Positions 15,916 through 24,957 of a stretch of DNA of 49,964 nucleotides are shown one piece after another (the stretch's first letter is position 1; the number at the start of each line of letters is the position of its first letter). This stretch comes from an uncultured Prevotella sp. (GTDB taxonomy: Bacteria > Bacteroidota > Bacteroidia > Bacteroidales > Bacteroidaceae), in the NCBI GenBank assembly GCA_934229335.1, contig CAKQDQ010000009.1, positions 1 through 49,964 of the forward strand, in the 5' to 3' direction. The notes under the pieces are model-generated. The model made no database searches. It was not told the DNA's origin and saw only the letters and a list, made by a program, of their open reading frames with translations. The position numbers and the translations under genes are program-made.

Positions 15916-16758
15916 TTACTTCTTATCGCTCTCTGGAGCCTTACCGATCAAGTCCATAAACTCATCCAGTTTAGGAGTAATGATAATCTGTGTGCGACGG
16001 TTTTTCATCTTTCCTGCTGCTGATAGGTTGTCAGCAATAGGATTGTACTCGCCACGTCCGCCAGCGGTAAGGCGTTTTGGGTCGACACCGAACTTGTTTT
16101 GCAGTGCTTGTACCACGCTTGAGGCGCGTAAGCATGACAAGTCCCAGTTATTTCTGATGTTCTGCTTGCTGATAGGCACGTTATCGGTGTTACCTTCAAT
16201 CAGCACATCATAGTCTTTATAGTCTGATATTATCTTAGCTATCTTAGCCAAGGTAGCTCCTGCGGCATCACTTATTTCGTAAGAACCACTCTTGTAGAGC
16301 ATATTGTCAGAGAGAGAGATGTATACAACACCCTTCATAACCTGTACATCAACGTCTTTCAGGTCTTCCTTAGAGAGTGAACGTGTGAGGTTATTGGTAA
16401 GAACCATGTTGAGAGAGTCACTCTTTGACTTTACTTCAACAAGATGTCTTATGTATTGGTTAGACTCGTTAATCTGGTCAACGAGTTTAGCTATGTTTAC
16501 GTTTCCGCTGTTAGCGTTGTTCAAGCTCTGCTCGAGGCTCTTCTGGAGTGCATCGTTATTGCCCTGACATGACTGCAACTGTTCAAGAAGGCTTGTTATG
16601 CGAGCGTTTGCAGCGGCTAATTGCTCACGTACACCTTGATACTGTGAGTTCAGCTCAACATTCTCTTTCTTACAGTTATCCAAGTCTTTCTTCATTGCAC
16701 AGCTGCTGACAGACATTACACCTGCAACCAAAGCTGCGTAAACCAAAGTTTTCTTCAT
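15916..16758 (-). CDS. OmpA-family peptidoglycan-binding lipoprotein
   Basis: 280 residues. A lipoprotein signal with lipobox VSSC (Cys20) leads into a long coiled coil (about residues 25-130, rich in N, L, Q, E) and a C-terminal OmpA-like domain (about 150-270). The domain carries the peptidoglycan-binding core EGNTDNVPIS...NNWDLSCLRASSVVQAL and the NRRTQIIITP end. It probably tethers the outer membrane or an envelope complex to the cell wall. It has its own promoter (16868-16899) and is divergent from tig. Confidence 0.88.
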   Translation of the reverse strand: MKKTLVYAALVAGVMSVSSCAMKKDLDNCKKENVELNSQYQGVREQLAAANARITSLLEQLQSCQGNNDALQKSLEQSLNNANSGNVNIAKLVDQINESNQYIRHLVEVKSKSDSLNMVLTNNLTRSLSKEDLKDVDVQVMKGVVYISLSDNMLYKSGSYEISDAAGATLAKIAKIISDYKDYDVLIEGNTDNVPISKQNIRNNWDLSCLRASSVVQALQNKFGVDPKRLTAGGRGEYNPIADNLSAAGKMKNRRTQIIITPKLDEFMDLIGKAPESDKK

Positions 16759-16867
16759 ATATACGTAATTTATTGTTTAGTGCTTTTGTTAGGTTGTTCG
16801 TTTCCTTGTTTTGGCGTTAATAGTGGTTCAATCCAAGGTTAACGTCAACATATTTGTTTCTTTGTTG

Positions 16868-16899
16868 CAAAGTTAAGGTAATTCTTTGAAACTACCAAA
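16868..16899 (-). promoter_or_regulatory. Promoter of the OmpA-like gene
   Basis: Minus-strand TAACTTTG (16868-16875) and TTTG (16896-16899) with a 20-bp spacer. The leader to the start codon is about 100 nt. Confidence 0.7.
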
Positions 16900-16988
16900 C
16901 TATTATATGATAAAAATCATTAGTTATTAATAAAATGCGTAAACAAATCTGTTTGATGTAATGTATGCGTGTTAAAAACGCTTAACTT

Positions 16989-17020
16989 TTTGCGTATTTC
17001 TGATAATATTGTTAACTTTG
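16989..17020 (+). promoter_or_regulatory. Promoter of tig
   Basis: TTTG at 16989-16992, 20-bp spacer, TAACTTTG at 17013-17020. The start codon of trigger factor follows after 83 bp. The 345-bp divergent gap holds nothing else that I can see. Confidence 0.75.
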
Positions 17021-17103
17021 CACTTCAAATGGGCTTATTTTACCAAGCCTCAATATATAGACTAAGTATATAATAAGGTATATAATAAGAAAAAAACAAA
17101 GAA

Positions 17104-18456
17104 ATGAAGATTACATTTGAAAACCCAGAGAAGGTCAGCGGCGTTTTGACTCTCACTGTAGAGGAAGCTGATTATCAGGACAACGTTCGCAAAGCCCTCA
17201 ACGAGTATCGTAAAAAGGCAAACATCCCTGGTTTCCGTCCAGGTCAGGCTCCTATGTCACTCATCAAGCGTCAGGTAGGTTCTCAGGTAAAGGTTGATGC
17301 TATCAACAAGCTTGTAGGCGAGAAGCTTTACGGTTATATAAGAGAGAACAAGATCAATATGCTTGGCGAGCCTGTTCAGCATCTTGGTCAGGAGCCTGTA
17401 GATCTTGATGCACCAGCTCCTTATACACTTCAGTTCGACATAGCCGTAGCACCAGAGTTCGACCTCAAGCTCGACAAGCGTAACAAGATTGTTTACTATG
17501 ATATCAAGGCAGACGATAAGCTGATTGACCAGCAGATAGACGCTTTCGCAAGCCGCACTGGTTCTTACGAGAAGGTAGACGCTTACGAAGACAACGATAT
17601 GTTGAAGGGTGACCTCCGCGAGTTGAACGAAGATGGCAGCACAAAGGAAGACGGTATCGCTGTTTCAGAGGCTGTGCTGATGCCTTCATACATCAAGGTA
17701 GTGGAGCAGAAAGACCTCTTCAACGGTGCAAAGGTAGGTGACATCATCACCTTCAACCCTAAGGCTGCATATCCAGAGAGCACTGTAGAGATTTCTTCTA
17801 TGCTCAAGATAACCAAGGAAGAGGCAGAGAAGGTAGAGTCAAGCTTCTCTTACCAGATTACAGAAATCACTCGTTACAAGAAGCACGAGGTAAACCAGGA
17901 GCTCTTTGACCAGGTTTTTGGTAAGGACGAAGTAAAGGACGAGGCAGCTTTCCGTGCTAAGGTAGCAGAGGGATTGCAGGAGCAGCTCAACACAAGTGCA
18001 GAGTATCGTTTCCTCTCTGACGTTCGTAAGTACGTAGAGGACAAGCTCGGTGAGGTGAAGTATGCTGACGATCTCATGAAGCGTATCATGCTTGCCAATA
18101 ACCAGGACAAGGGTCAGGAGTACGTAGACAAGAACTACGAGGCAAGCATCAAGGAGCTTACATGGCACCTTGCAAAGAACAAGCTCCTTGAGCAGTGTGA
18201 TGTTAAGATTGACGACGCAGACGTTAAGGAAGCCGCTAAGGACATGGCACGTATGCAGTTCGCTCAGTATGGCATGACAAACATTCCTGAGGAGTACCTT
18301 GACAACTACGCAGAGGAGATGCTGAAGAAGCCTGAGCAGGCAGACCAGTTTGTTAATCAGGCTGCTGACCGCAAGCTCATGACCGCTCTGAAGGACGTTG
18401 TTACTCTCGATACCAAGGAGGTTTCTTTCGAGGAGTTCTCTAAGCTCGAGGCGTAA
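17104..18456 (+). CDS. tig: Trigger factor
   Basis: 450 residues. Trigger factor is the ribosome-bound chaperone and prolyl isomerase that meets nascent chains. The ribosome-docking loop IPGFRPGQAPMSLIKR lies in the N-terminal domain (about residues 39-57). The middle PPIase region (about 150-245) is diverged, as usual in Bacteroidetes, and the C-terminal helical domain follows. Codon choice is strongly biased, as expected for a highly expressed gene. It is monocistronic with its own promoter and a strong terminator. Confidence 0.93.
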   Translation: MKITFENPEKVSGVLTLTVEEADYQDNVRKALNEYRKKANIPGFRPGQAPMSLIKRQVGSQVKVDAINKLVGEKLYGYIRENKINMLGEPVQHLGQEPVDLDAPAPYTLQFDIAVAPEFDLKLDKRNKIVYYDIKADDKLIDQQIDAFASRTGSYEKVDAYEDNDMLKGDLRELNEDGSTKEDGIAVSEAVLMPSYIKVVEQKDLFNGAKVGDIITFNPKAAYPESTVEISSMLKITKEEAEKVESSFSYQITEITRYKKHEVNQELFDQVFGKDEVKDEAAFRAKVAEGLQEQLNTSAEYRFLSDVRKYVEDKLGEVKYADDLMKRIMLANNQDKGQEYVDKNYEASIKELTWHLAKNKLLEQCDVKIDDADVKEAAKDMARMQFAQYGMTNIPEEYLDNYAEEMLKKPEQADQFVNQAADRKLMTALKDVVTLDTKEVSFEEFSKLEA

Positions 18457-18483
18457 TAGACATATTATAGCACTTTGAAAATA

Positions 18484-18531
18484 ATCTGTAAGCGAGACGA
18501 AAACAGTAGTCTCGCTTACAGATTTTTTTTG
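18484..18531 (+). terminator. Rho-independent terminator of tig
   Basis: ATCTGTAAGCGAGAC (18484-18498) pairs with GTCTCGCTTACAGAT (18509-18523), followed by eight T. Confidence 0.92.
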
Positions 18532-18575
18532 TCCCAATAGCTAATGCCGTGACAAATATAATTTGAAGGCTATTC

Positions 18576-18607
18576 TTTGGTAATGTCAAAATAAATAGCT
18601 AATTTTG
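18576..18607 (+). promoter_or_regulatory. Intact promoter of the broken AAA-ATPase gene
   Basis: TTTG at 18576-18579, 20-bp spacer, TAATTTTG at 18600-18607, with the start codon at 18635. The promoter is unaltered although the gene has two stop codons. Confidence 0.65.
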
Positions 18608-18634
18608 CAACATTAATATAAGTAGTATCATATT

Positions 18635-20194
18635 ATGGCACTAAAACTATATCCTATCGGCATACAGACCTTTGAGGAGATTCGTAATAAGGATTACTTT
18701 TATATAGACAAGACAGAATACATCTATCGTATGGCACATACCAACGGTAAATATTTCTTTTTAGGTCGTCCGCGACGTTTCGGCAAATCACTGTAAGTGT
18801 CAACTTTGCAGAGTTATTTCGAAGGCAAGAAAGAACTCTTCAAAGGACTTGAAATAGAACGATTGGAGACGGAATGGGCAGAATATCCTGTGCTTCATTT
18901 TGACATGAGTGGTGGCAAACACATGGAGAAAGAGCAATAGGAACGTTATCTTGCTGACATTATAGCAAAAGAAGAATCAAAATACGGATACGTCAGTAAT
19001 AAAACAGATACCAATCTTCGCCTTATAGACCTTATAGATATAGCGAACGAAAAGACAGGAAAACAGGTCGTAGTGCTAATAGATGAGTATGATGCGCCTA
19101 TGCTTGACGTAGCGCATGAAGAGGAGCAGCTTGACGTGTTACGCAACGTTATGCGTAACTTCTATAGTCCTTTGAAGATGCGTGAGTCCAAGTTGCGTTT
19201 CGTATTCCTTACAGGCATTACCAAGTTCTCCCAATTCAGCATATTCAGTGAACTGAATAATATAACCAACCTGTCGATGGTCGACAACTACGCTGGTATA
19301 TGTGGCATCACGAAAGAAGAGTTGCTTGGCAAAATGTCAGAGGATATAAAAGTATTATCCAAGGATTTGGAGTTAACAGAAGAAGAAACAATACACCAAC
19401 TAAAGGAGTATTACGACGGTTATCATTTCTCCCCTTGTTCCCCAGATATATTCAATCCGTTCAGCTTACTAAACTGTTTCGCTTGGAAAAACCTCGACGC
19501 TTATTGGTTCGCCTCTGGCACACCGACCTACCTTATAAATATGATGAAGAAGTATGGTGTTCTGCCTACGGATATAACCCGTGTAGAAGCCAGTGCCAGT
19601 GACTTTGACGCTCCAACAGAAAACATGACGACCATTATGCCGTTGTTGTATCAAAGTGGATATATAACAATAAAGGCGTATAATAAAAAGTATAAATATT
19701 TCACGCTTGACGTGCCCAATAAAGAGGTAAAAGTAGGGCTAACCAAGGCTCTCATACCGTCGTACGTCACTCGTAATACGTTGTCAACCAATAACACTGC
19801 GCGTCGTATAGCGCAGGCCCTTGATAATCGTGACATGGAGGGAGCGTTACGTTTGCTTCAGACATTCCTTGGTACCGTGCCATATTGTAACAATACCAAC
19901 TACGAAGGACATTACCAACAGGTGCTTTTCATCATCTTCTCGTTGTTGACCGACTACCTTATAGATGTAGAAGTGCATACGCCACACGGTAGGGTAGACA
20001 TAGTATTGCTTACCGATACAGACCTTTACGTCATAGAGATAAAACTTGATCAAGACGCTGGTGCCGCCATGTCGCAGATAGAACTAAAGGACTATCGCCA
20101 GCGTTTCGCACTCAGTGGTAAACCCGTTACTAAGGTTGGCGTGAATTTCGATACCGCTAAGGGAAATGTTGTAGATTGGATAATAAAAGCATAA
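18635..20194 (+). pseudogene. AAA-ATPase / PD-(D/E)XK nuclease with two in-frame stops
   Basis: 519 codons stay in one frame from ATG 18635 to the stop at 20192-20194, but TAA at 18794-18796 (codon 54) and TAG at 18938-18940 (codon 102) interrupt it. The family is the AAA-ATPase-like/DUF1703 group: GRPRRFGKSL is the Walker A region, VVVLIDEYDAPML the Walker B region, FLTGITKFSQFSIFSELNN a family hallmark, and the C-terminal nuclease-like domain has VDIVLL...YVIEIKLDQD. The first stop falls exactly where the family has a second Leu after GKSL, and TTA to TAA explains it; the second likewise fits TTG to TAG. The rest is undamaged, so inactivation is recent, or the stops are read through. The role of intact members is unknown. 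Confidence 0.85.
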
Positions 20195-20264
20195 TAAATA
20201 CTAATAAGATTGTATAGACCGTATAATATGTGCGAAAGTTCCATGGCTATACCGAAATAAACTA

Positions 20265-20304
20265 AAAAAGTCGCCCTGTCACAAACGTGGCAGGGCGACT
20301 TTTT
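20265..20304. terminator. Bidirectional terminator, AAA gene / acyl-CoA dehydrogenase
   Basis: AAAAAGTCGCCCTG pairs with CAGGGCGACTTTTT around an 11-base loop; A/T runs on both sides serve both converging genes. Confidence 0.9.
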
Positions 20305-20358
20305 GATTATTTTGTAATTTCTTTGTTCTTTTCTTTATATGTAAATTACTATGTAAAT

Positions 20359-22113
20359 TTACTTGCGATAGTCCGCAAGGTCTTCTGGAGTAGCGTTCAT
20401 CACAAAGTCATAGTGCTTCTCTACCTCTGCAGCAACGTAGCGAGTGTAGACACGTGCAGACTTGCCGAAGAGTTCAGGAGCCTTGCTTGCATCGCCAATG
20501 AGGAGGAGAGCCATGATGCAGTCGCCTGCCATCTCGTAAAGATGACGTATAGCGAAGTCCTTAAACTCATCGTTCTTGTGCTCGTTAACGAAAGATACAG
20601 CCTCGTTGTAACGCTCAGCCATCTTCGCTACACGCTCCTTCAGCGGTGCGAACTCAGCCGCGCACCAGTCTTCAGAGCCGATAGCTGCAGGAGCCTGACC
20701 GTACTTCAGCATGTCGGCAATGACCTGACCGTAGAAGCCGTTGGTGATATAACGGCCAGCAGCAACCGTCTGCAACTGCGTGGTGCCCTCGTAAATGGTG
20801 AGGATACGTGCGTCGCGGTACAGACGCTGACAAGCGTATTCAAGCATGAAGCCAGAGCCACCGTGTACCTGTATGCCGTCGTAGGTGTTGAGATTAGCAT
20901 ACTCTGATGTCATACCCTTGGCAATAGGAGTGAAAGCATCGGCAAGTTTTGAGTAGGTCTTACACTCGGTACGCTCCTCCGGTGTAAGTTTCTCACCGTT
21001 AGCCTTACGCTCACGCTCAATGTCTTCCAGTGTCTTGTACATATCGACATAGCGGCTTGTAGCGTAGAGAAGCGCGCGACCAGCATCGAGACGAGCCTTC
21101 ATAATAGACAGCATATCGTAGACAGCAGGGAACTCAATGATAGCTTTGCCGAACTGCTTACGGTCTTTGGCATAAGCCAGAGCCTCGTTGTATGCCATCT
21201 GGCTCACACCCGTGCTCTGTCCGGCGATGCCAAGACGTGCACCGTTCATAAGTCCCATGACGTACTTAATCAGTCCCAACTTGCGTGAACCGCACAGCTC
21301 TGCTTTAGCGTTCTTATAAACAAGTTCGCAGGTAGGTGAACCATGAATACCGAGTTTGTTCTCCAGTCGGCGCACGTCAACGCCACCATCGCGCTTGTCG
21401 TAGATGAACATAGAGAGACCTCTACCATCGTGTGTGCCCTCTTCAGAACGTGCCAGTACGAGGTGAATGTCCGAATCGCCGTTAGTTATGAAACGCTTGC
21501 AGCCGTTAAGACGCCAGCAGTCCTCCTTCTCATCGTATGTAGCCTTAAGCATAACAGACTGAAGGTCAGAACCAGCGTCAGGCTCTGTGAGGTCCATTGA
21601 CATCGTTTCGCCAGCGCAGACACGTGGAACGTAACGCTGTCTCTGGTCTTCGTCGCCAAATTCGTAAAGCGTCTCTATGCAATCCTGCAAAGACCATATA
21701 TTCTCAAAGCCTGTGTCGGCAGCTGCAACTATCTCGTTGATAGCGGAATATACAGCCATAGGGAAGTTAAGACCACCGTAGCGTCGTGGCATTGTGACAC
21801 CGTTAAGACCAGCCTTGACCGTAGCGTCAAGGTTCTCGTAAGTCTTTGAGGCATAAATCATGCGGTTATTCTCAAGGTGTGGACCCTCAGCGTCAACATC
21901 CTCAGCGTTAGGAGCCACAACGTTAGCCATAACGTCGCCAGCCAGTTCGAGTACGCGGTCGTATGAATCCATAGCGTCCTCAAAGTCCTCAGGGGCGTAG
22001 TCATACTTATCCTTATCAGCAAAGTCGCGCTCTTTCAGTGCGACGATGCGCTTAATCAGTGGGTGGCTGAGATGAAACTTTATCTCAGGGTTGTCTGTAT
22101 AGAAGTTTGGCAT
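20359..22113 (-). CDS. Long-form acyl-CoA dehydrogenase
   Basis: 584 residues, about 200 longer than the classical enzymes. FAD-dependent dehydrogenation of an acyl-CoA to the enoyl-CoA, passing electrons to Etf. Family motifs include MDLTEPDAGSDLQSV, FITNGDSDIHLVLARSEE, NKLGIHGSPTCELVY, and IQVHGGSGFMLEYACQRLYR leading to IYEGTTQLQ, in which the Glu is the likely catalytic base. The extra C-terminal part (about residues 440-584) is helical, like the C-terminal domain in the DmdC/long-form group. Substrate is not known. It starts 5 bp after etfA, so the two are coupled. Confidence 0.9.
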   Translation of the reverse strand: MPNFYTDNPEIKFHLSHPLIKRIVALKERDFADKDKYDYAPEDFEDAMDSYDRVLELAGDVMANVVAPNAEDVDAEGPHLENNRMIYASKTYENLDATVKAGLNGVTMPRRYGGLNFPMAVYSAINEIVAAADTGFENIWSLQDCIETLYEFGDEDQRQRYVPRVCAGETMSMDLTEPDAGSDLQSVMLKATYDEKEDCWRLNGCKRFITNGDSDIHLVLARSEEGTHDGRGLSMFIYDKRDGGVDVRRLENKLGIHGSPTCELVYKNAKAELCGSRKLGLIKYVMGLMNGARLGIAGQSTGVSQMAYNEALAYAKDRKQFGKAIIEFPAVYDMLSIMKARLDAGRALLYATSRYVDMYKTLEDIERERKANGEKLTPEERTECKTYSKLADAFTPIAKGMTSEYANLNTYDGIQVHGGSGFMLEYACQRLYRDARILTIYEGTTQLQTVAAGRYITNGFYGQVIADMLKYGQAPAAIGSEDWCAAEFAPLKERVAKMAERYNEAVSFVNEHKNDEFKDFAIRHLYEMAGDCIMALLLIGDASKAPELFGKSARVYTRYVAAEVEKHYDFVMNATPEDLADYRK

Positions 22114-22118
22114 TGTCG

Positions 22119-23159
22119 TTATTTATTATTCTGCTTGTAGTACTTAATGAGTTTTGGCACCACTTCCTCTACGGTACCGTTAATTACATAGTCAGCAATG
22201 GCGTTGATAGGAGCGTCAGGGTCGCTGTTGATAGATATAATAATACCCGCGTCCTGCATACCTGCGATGTGCTGTATCTGTCCAGATATGCCGCAGGCGA
22301 TGTAAACCTTAGGACGAACCGTTACGCCCGTCTGGCCTATCTGACGGTCGTGATCAATCCAGCCAGCGTCTACAGCCGCACGGCTTGCGCCAACCTCGGC
22401 GTGCAGTTCCTTAGCAAGTTCGAAGAGTTGGTCGAAGCCTTCCTTTGAGCCTACACCGTAACCACCGGCTACTACTATAGGGGCACCCTTCAGGTTATGC
22501 TTTGCTTCCTCTACGTGGCGGTCAAGAACCTTCACTACATACTCTGTCTGAGGAACATATTTCGCCACGTCGTGACGGATTACCTCCCCCTTATAGTTCT
22601 CGTCCAGTACCTCTTTCTTCATCACACCCTCACGTACGGTCGCCATCTGTGGGCGGTGCTCAGGGTTGACGATAGTAGCAACGATGTTGCCACCGAAGGC
22701 AGGACGTATCTGGTAGAGCTGCTGTTCGTAGTGCTTCGTCACCAGTTTGCCTGCCTCGTCCTTTACCTTCATGTCGAAGTCGCCAATCTCAAGCTCTGTA
22801 CAGTCAGCCGTAAGACCGCTGAAGAGTGCAGACGATACACGTGGACCGAGGTCACGACCTATCACCGTTGCACCCATGAGGCATATCTGCGGCTTCTCCT
22901 CCTTAAAGAGGTTTACCACCAATGCGGTGTGAGGATTAGAGGTATAAGGGAACAATCCCTCAGCGTCGAACACGTGAACCTTGTCAACGCCATACTTCAT
23001 CACCTGCTGTTCTACACCGTCAAGTCCGCTGCCAGCAATGATACATTCCAGTTCTACGCCAAGGGTGTTAGCCAGTTTGCGTCCCTTAGTGAGCAGTTCG
23101 AGCGACACATCCTTAACCTTTGTGCCCTCTATCTCGCAATATACAAAAACGTTATTCAT
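22119..23159 (-). CDS. etfA: Electron transfer flavoprotein subunit alpha
   Basis: 346 residues. The N-terminal half resembles the nucleotide-binding fold of EtfB. The C-terminal FAD domain is complete: GGYGVGSKEGFDQL, VGASRAAVDAGW, QIGQTGVTVRPKVYIACGI, SGQIQH and INSDPDAPI. With EtfB it carries electrons from the dehydrogenase to the quinone pool or to another acceptor. It lies between etfB and the dehydrogenase; the gap to etfB is unusually long (341 bp) and holds a repeat element. Confidence 0.94.
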   Translation of the reverse strand: MNNVFVYCEIEGTKVKDVSLELLTKGRKLANTLGVELECIIAGSGLDGVEQQVMKYGVDKVHVFDAEGLFPYTSNPHTALVVNLFKEEKPQICLMGATVIGRDLGPRVSSALFSGLTADCTELEIGDFDMKVKDEAGKLVTKHYEQQLYQIRPAFGGNIVATIVNPEHRPQMATVREGVMKKEVLDENYKGEVIRHDVAKYVPQTEYVVKVLDRHVEEAKHNLKGAPIVVAGGYGVGSKEGFDQLFELAKELHAEVGASRAAVDAGWIDHDRQIGQTGVTVRPKVYIACGISGQIQHIAGMQDAGIIISINSDPDAPINAIADYVINGTVEEVVPKLIKYYKQNNK

Positions 23160-23500
23160 AATTTTTGTTGTTTAGTCGTCTTCGTGTTTCTGTGATAGTG
23201 AAAAAAGATATTATCGTGTTCCGTATCAACTTACAATCTGAAAGCTGTAAAATCGCATTGCGATAACGTAGCTTTCATGTTGCGATTAGGGCTTAATCGT
23301 AATGCTATTGCACCCAAATCGTGCTGCGGCAATATAGCTATTAAAAATCGTAAGTAAAACGACGGTGTTTTCTTACAGATTATAACCTATAGCCGTATAG
23401 TCCCTCAGATGGTATATACAGGATATTGTAAAGCAATAATGCTATTGAAAAAACTCAGTTAGACAATAAATCACTATCTGTGGAAACACTAATAATCGAC
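23160..23500. other. Gap between etfB and etfA holding a repeat element
   Basis: 341 bp without a gene. Positions 23231-23385 are the locus-B repeat element; the flanks are AT-rich leader-like sequence. No second promoter with a full consensus was seen. Confidence 0.7.
23231..23385. repeat. 155-bp element with 22-bp periodicity (locus B)
   Basis: It begins TTACAATCTGAAAGC and ends CTTACAGATTATAA, near-inverted ends. Inside, five consecutive 22-bp blocks start at GAAAGCTG, GATAACGT, GATTAGGG, TATTGCAC and GGCAATAT, the first four ending in TGC. Block 2 carries TAGCTTTC, the inverse of GAAAGCTA in other loci. ATCGC-ATT-GCGAT forms a small hairpin. A sister copy lies at 45966-46119. Confidence 0.8.
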
Positions 23501-24382
23501 TTATCCAATAATCTTTTCGTTAAGCAGTTCGACAATAAGGTTGTTGATGTCCTCATCAGATCCCGTCATGGTGCGGCTCTCCTTCGCTTTAAACACGATG
23601 TTCTTCACCGCCTTCACGTTAGTAGGCGAGCCAGCCTTACCAATCTGCTTCGGGTCGCACTCAATGTCAGCCGCTCCCCACTGCGTGATGTTCAGGTACG
23701 GCTTGCGTGCTATCATCTCCTCTAACTTCTCTTTATTTTCTGGTGTACGCTCGGCAGGAACAGTAGCGTTCTTATATTTCATCACGAGTTTAGCGTTGCG
23801 TGGACGGCAAGGTGCGGCACTGCCATTAACGGTAACCACCAGTGGCAACGGAGCCTCTACAGTCTCCACGCCACCGTCGATGTGACGCTTAATAACCGTC
23901 TTGCGCTCCTTCTCATCAAGAGAAACAATCTCCTCAGCGTATGTCACCTGAGTCAGTCCGAGCTTCTCCGCTATCTGTGGTCCCACCTGTGCGGTGTCAC
24001 CATCAATAGCCTGGCGTCCACCGATGATGATGTCGAAGTCACCAATCTTCTTGATAGCCTGTGCCAGAGTGTATGATGTAGCGAGAGTGTCGGCACCACC
24101 GAGAGGTCTGTCAGTCACAACATAACCACAGTCAGCACCACGATAGAGAGCCTCCCTTATAACTTCCGCTGATTTTGGCAGTCCCATGGTAACGACAGAG
24201 ATAGTAGAACCAGGGAATTTGTCCTTCAAGATAAGAGCCTGTTCCAGTGCGTTGAGGTCGTCTGGGTTGAACACAGCAGGCAGAGCACTGCGGTTAACCG
24301 TACCTTCCGGAGTCATGGCGTCAGGTCCTACGTTTCTTGTGTCAGGTACTTGTTTGGCAAGTACAACGATTTTCAAACTCAT
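23501..24382 (-). CDS. etfB: Electron transfer flavoprotein subunit beta
   Basis: 293 residues. The Etf N-terminal fold starts LKIVVLAKQVPDT; GGADTLATSYTLAQA and GGRQAIDGDTAQVGPQIAE are the nucleotide-binding parts, and LPLVVTV with AAPCRPRN follow the family pattern. It pairs with etfA. It is the promoter-proximal gene of the Etf/dehydrogenase run, with a consensus promoter at 24510-24540. Whether this Etf bifurcates electrons cannot be decided from the sequence alone. Confidence 0.94.
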   Translation of the reverse strand: MSLKIVVLAKQVPDTRNVGPDAMTPEGTVNRSALPAVFNPDDLNALEQALILKDKFPGSTISVVTMGLPKSAEVIREALYRGADCGYVVTDRPLGGADTLATSYTLAQAIKKIGDFDIIIGGRQAIDGDTAQVGPQIAEKLGLTQVTYAEEIVSLDEKERKTVIKRHIDGGVETVEAPLPLVVTVNGSAAPCRPRNAKLVMKYKNATVPAERTPENKEKLEEMIARKPYLNITQWGAADIECDPKQIGKAGSPTNVKAVKNIVFKAKESRTMTGSDEDINNLIVELLNEKIIG

Positions 24383-24509
24383 AATTCTTTAGTTTTGTTA
24401 TTTCTTTTTTTAACGTTCAGTGTGTAAAGGCGTGGCGAAAGTTCATCGTATAGCCTCTTTATTATTATGAAATGTATAATAATAATGTTTAGTTTAGCGC
24501 AATTTGACG

Positions 24510-24540
24510 CAAAGTTAAGAAATAATTTTCATTCCGCAAA
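24510..24540 (-). promoter_or_regulatory. Promoter of etfB
   Basis: Minus-strand TAACTTTG (24510-24517) and TTTG (24537-24540), 19-bp spacer. The leader to the start codon is about 120 nt. Confidence 0.7.
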
Positions 24541-24893
24541 GAATAAAAACGTTTTTTGCTCATCTTTTATTCATCTGTGCAGTAAAAACGAAATATACTG
24601 CGAGAATACAGCGTTCTTTTTATCGTAAAAGGAAAAAAGTATAAACTTTGTGGATACATAGTAGAGTAAGAGTGGCAATTTCATCACCATACCAGTTTAC
24701 AGTCTTTATAGAAAGAGACACGCTCTGTATGTCCTTTCGTCATGCCGTACAGCGTCAGTAAGGCATTAGCAGGTGCATTATACTATGCAAACGGTGGTAA
24801 TAAGTATAGTTACTATTAACTCTTAGTTGATATAATTTCGCCAGCAGTTGATGCCCTAAGCCATAGAAAAGATAGAAAAATATGTAATAAATA

Positions 24894-24925
24894 TTTGGAA
24901 GAAAGCAATAAAAAACGTATATTTG
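24894..24925 (+). promoter_or_regulatory. Promoter of the Rpn-like gene
   Basis: TTTG at 24894-24897, 20-bp spacer, TATATTTG at 24918-24925; the ATG follows 32 bp later. Confidence 0.7.
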
Positions 24926-24957
24926 CAAAATAATAACAGAAAAGACTCAATACAGAT

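Larger units (their letters stand above)
24383..24957. other. 575-bp divergent gap, etfB and Rpn gene
   Basis: AT-rich and without a gene. Apart from the two promoters listed at 24510-24540 and 24894-24925, I see no repeat or conserved structure. Confidence 0.6.

Noticed and set aside
15845..16213. 122-codon plus-strand frame at the 3' end of the OmpA-like gene
   Set aside because: It is largely antisense to the conserved peptidoglycan-binding domain and lacks a promoter or motif.
17839..18537. 232-codon minus-strand frame opposite tig
   Set aside because: It results from the strong codon bias of tig on the other strand; Leu/Val/Cys-rich with no motif.
18794..18940. Selenocysteine or pyrrolysine readthrough in the AAA-ATPase gene
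   Set aside because: The stops are TAA and TAG, not TGA; no SECIS-like or pyl context was seen, and Leu is the expected residue in the family.
20287..20907. 206-codon plus-strand frame opposite the acyl-CoA dehydrogenase
   Set aside because: It runs across a terminator and is antisense to a conserved enzyme; it has no recognisable motif.
22497..23195. 232-codon plus-strand frame opposite etfA
   Set aside because: It is antisense to a complete EtfA with all FAD motifs, and its translation is rich in Cys, His and Tyr with no domain pattern.
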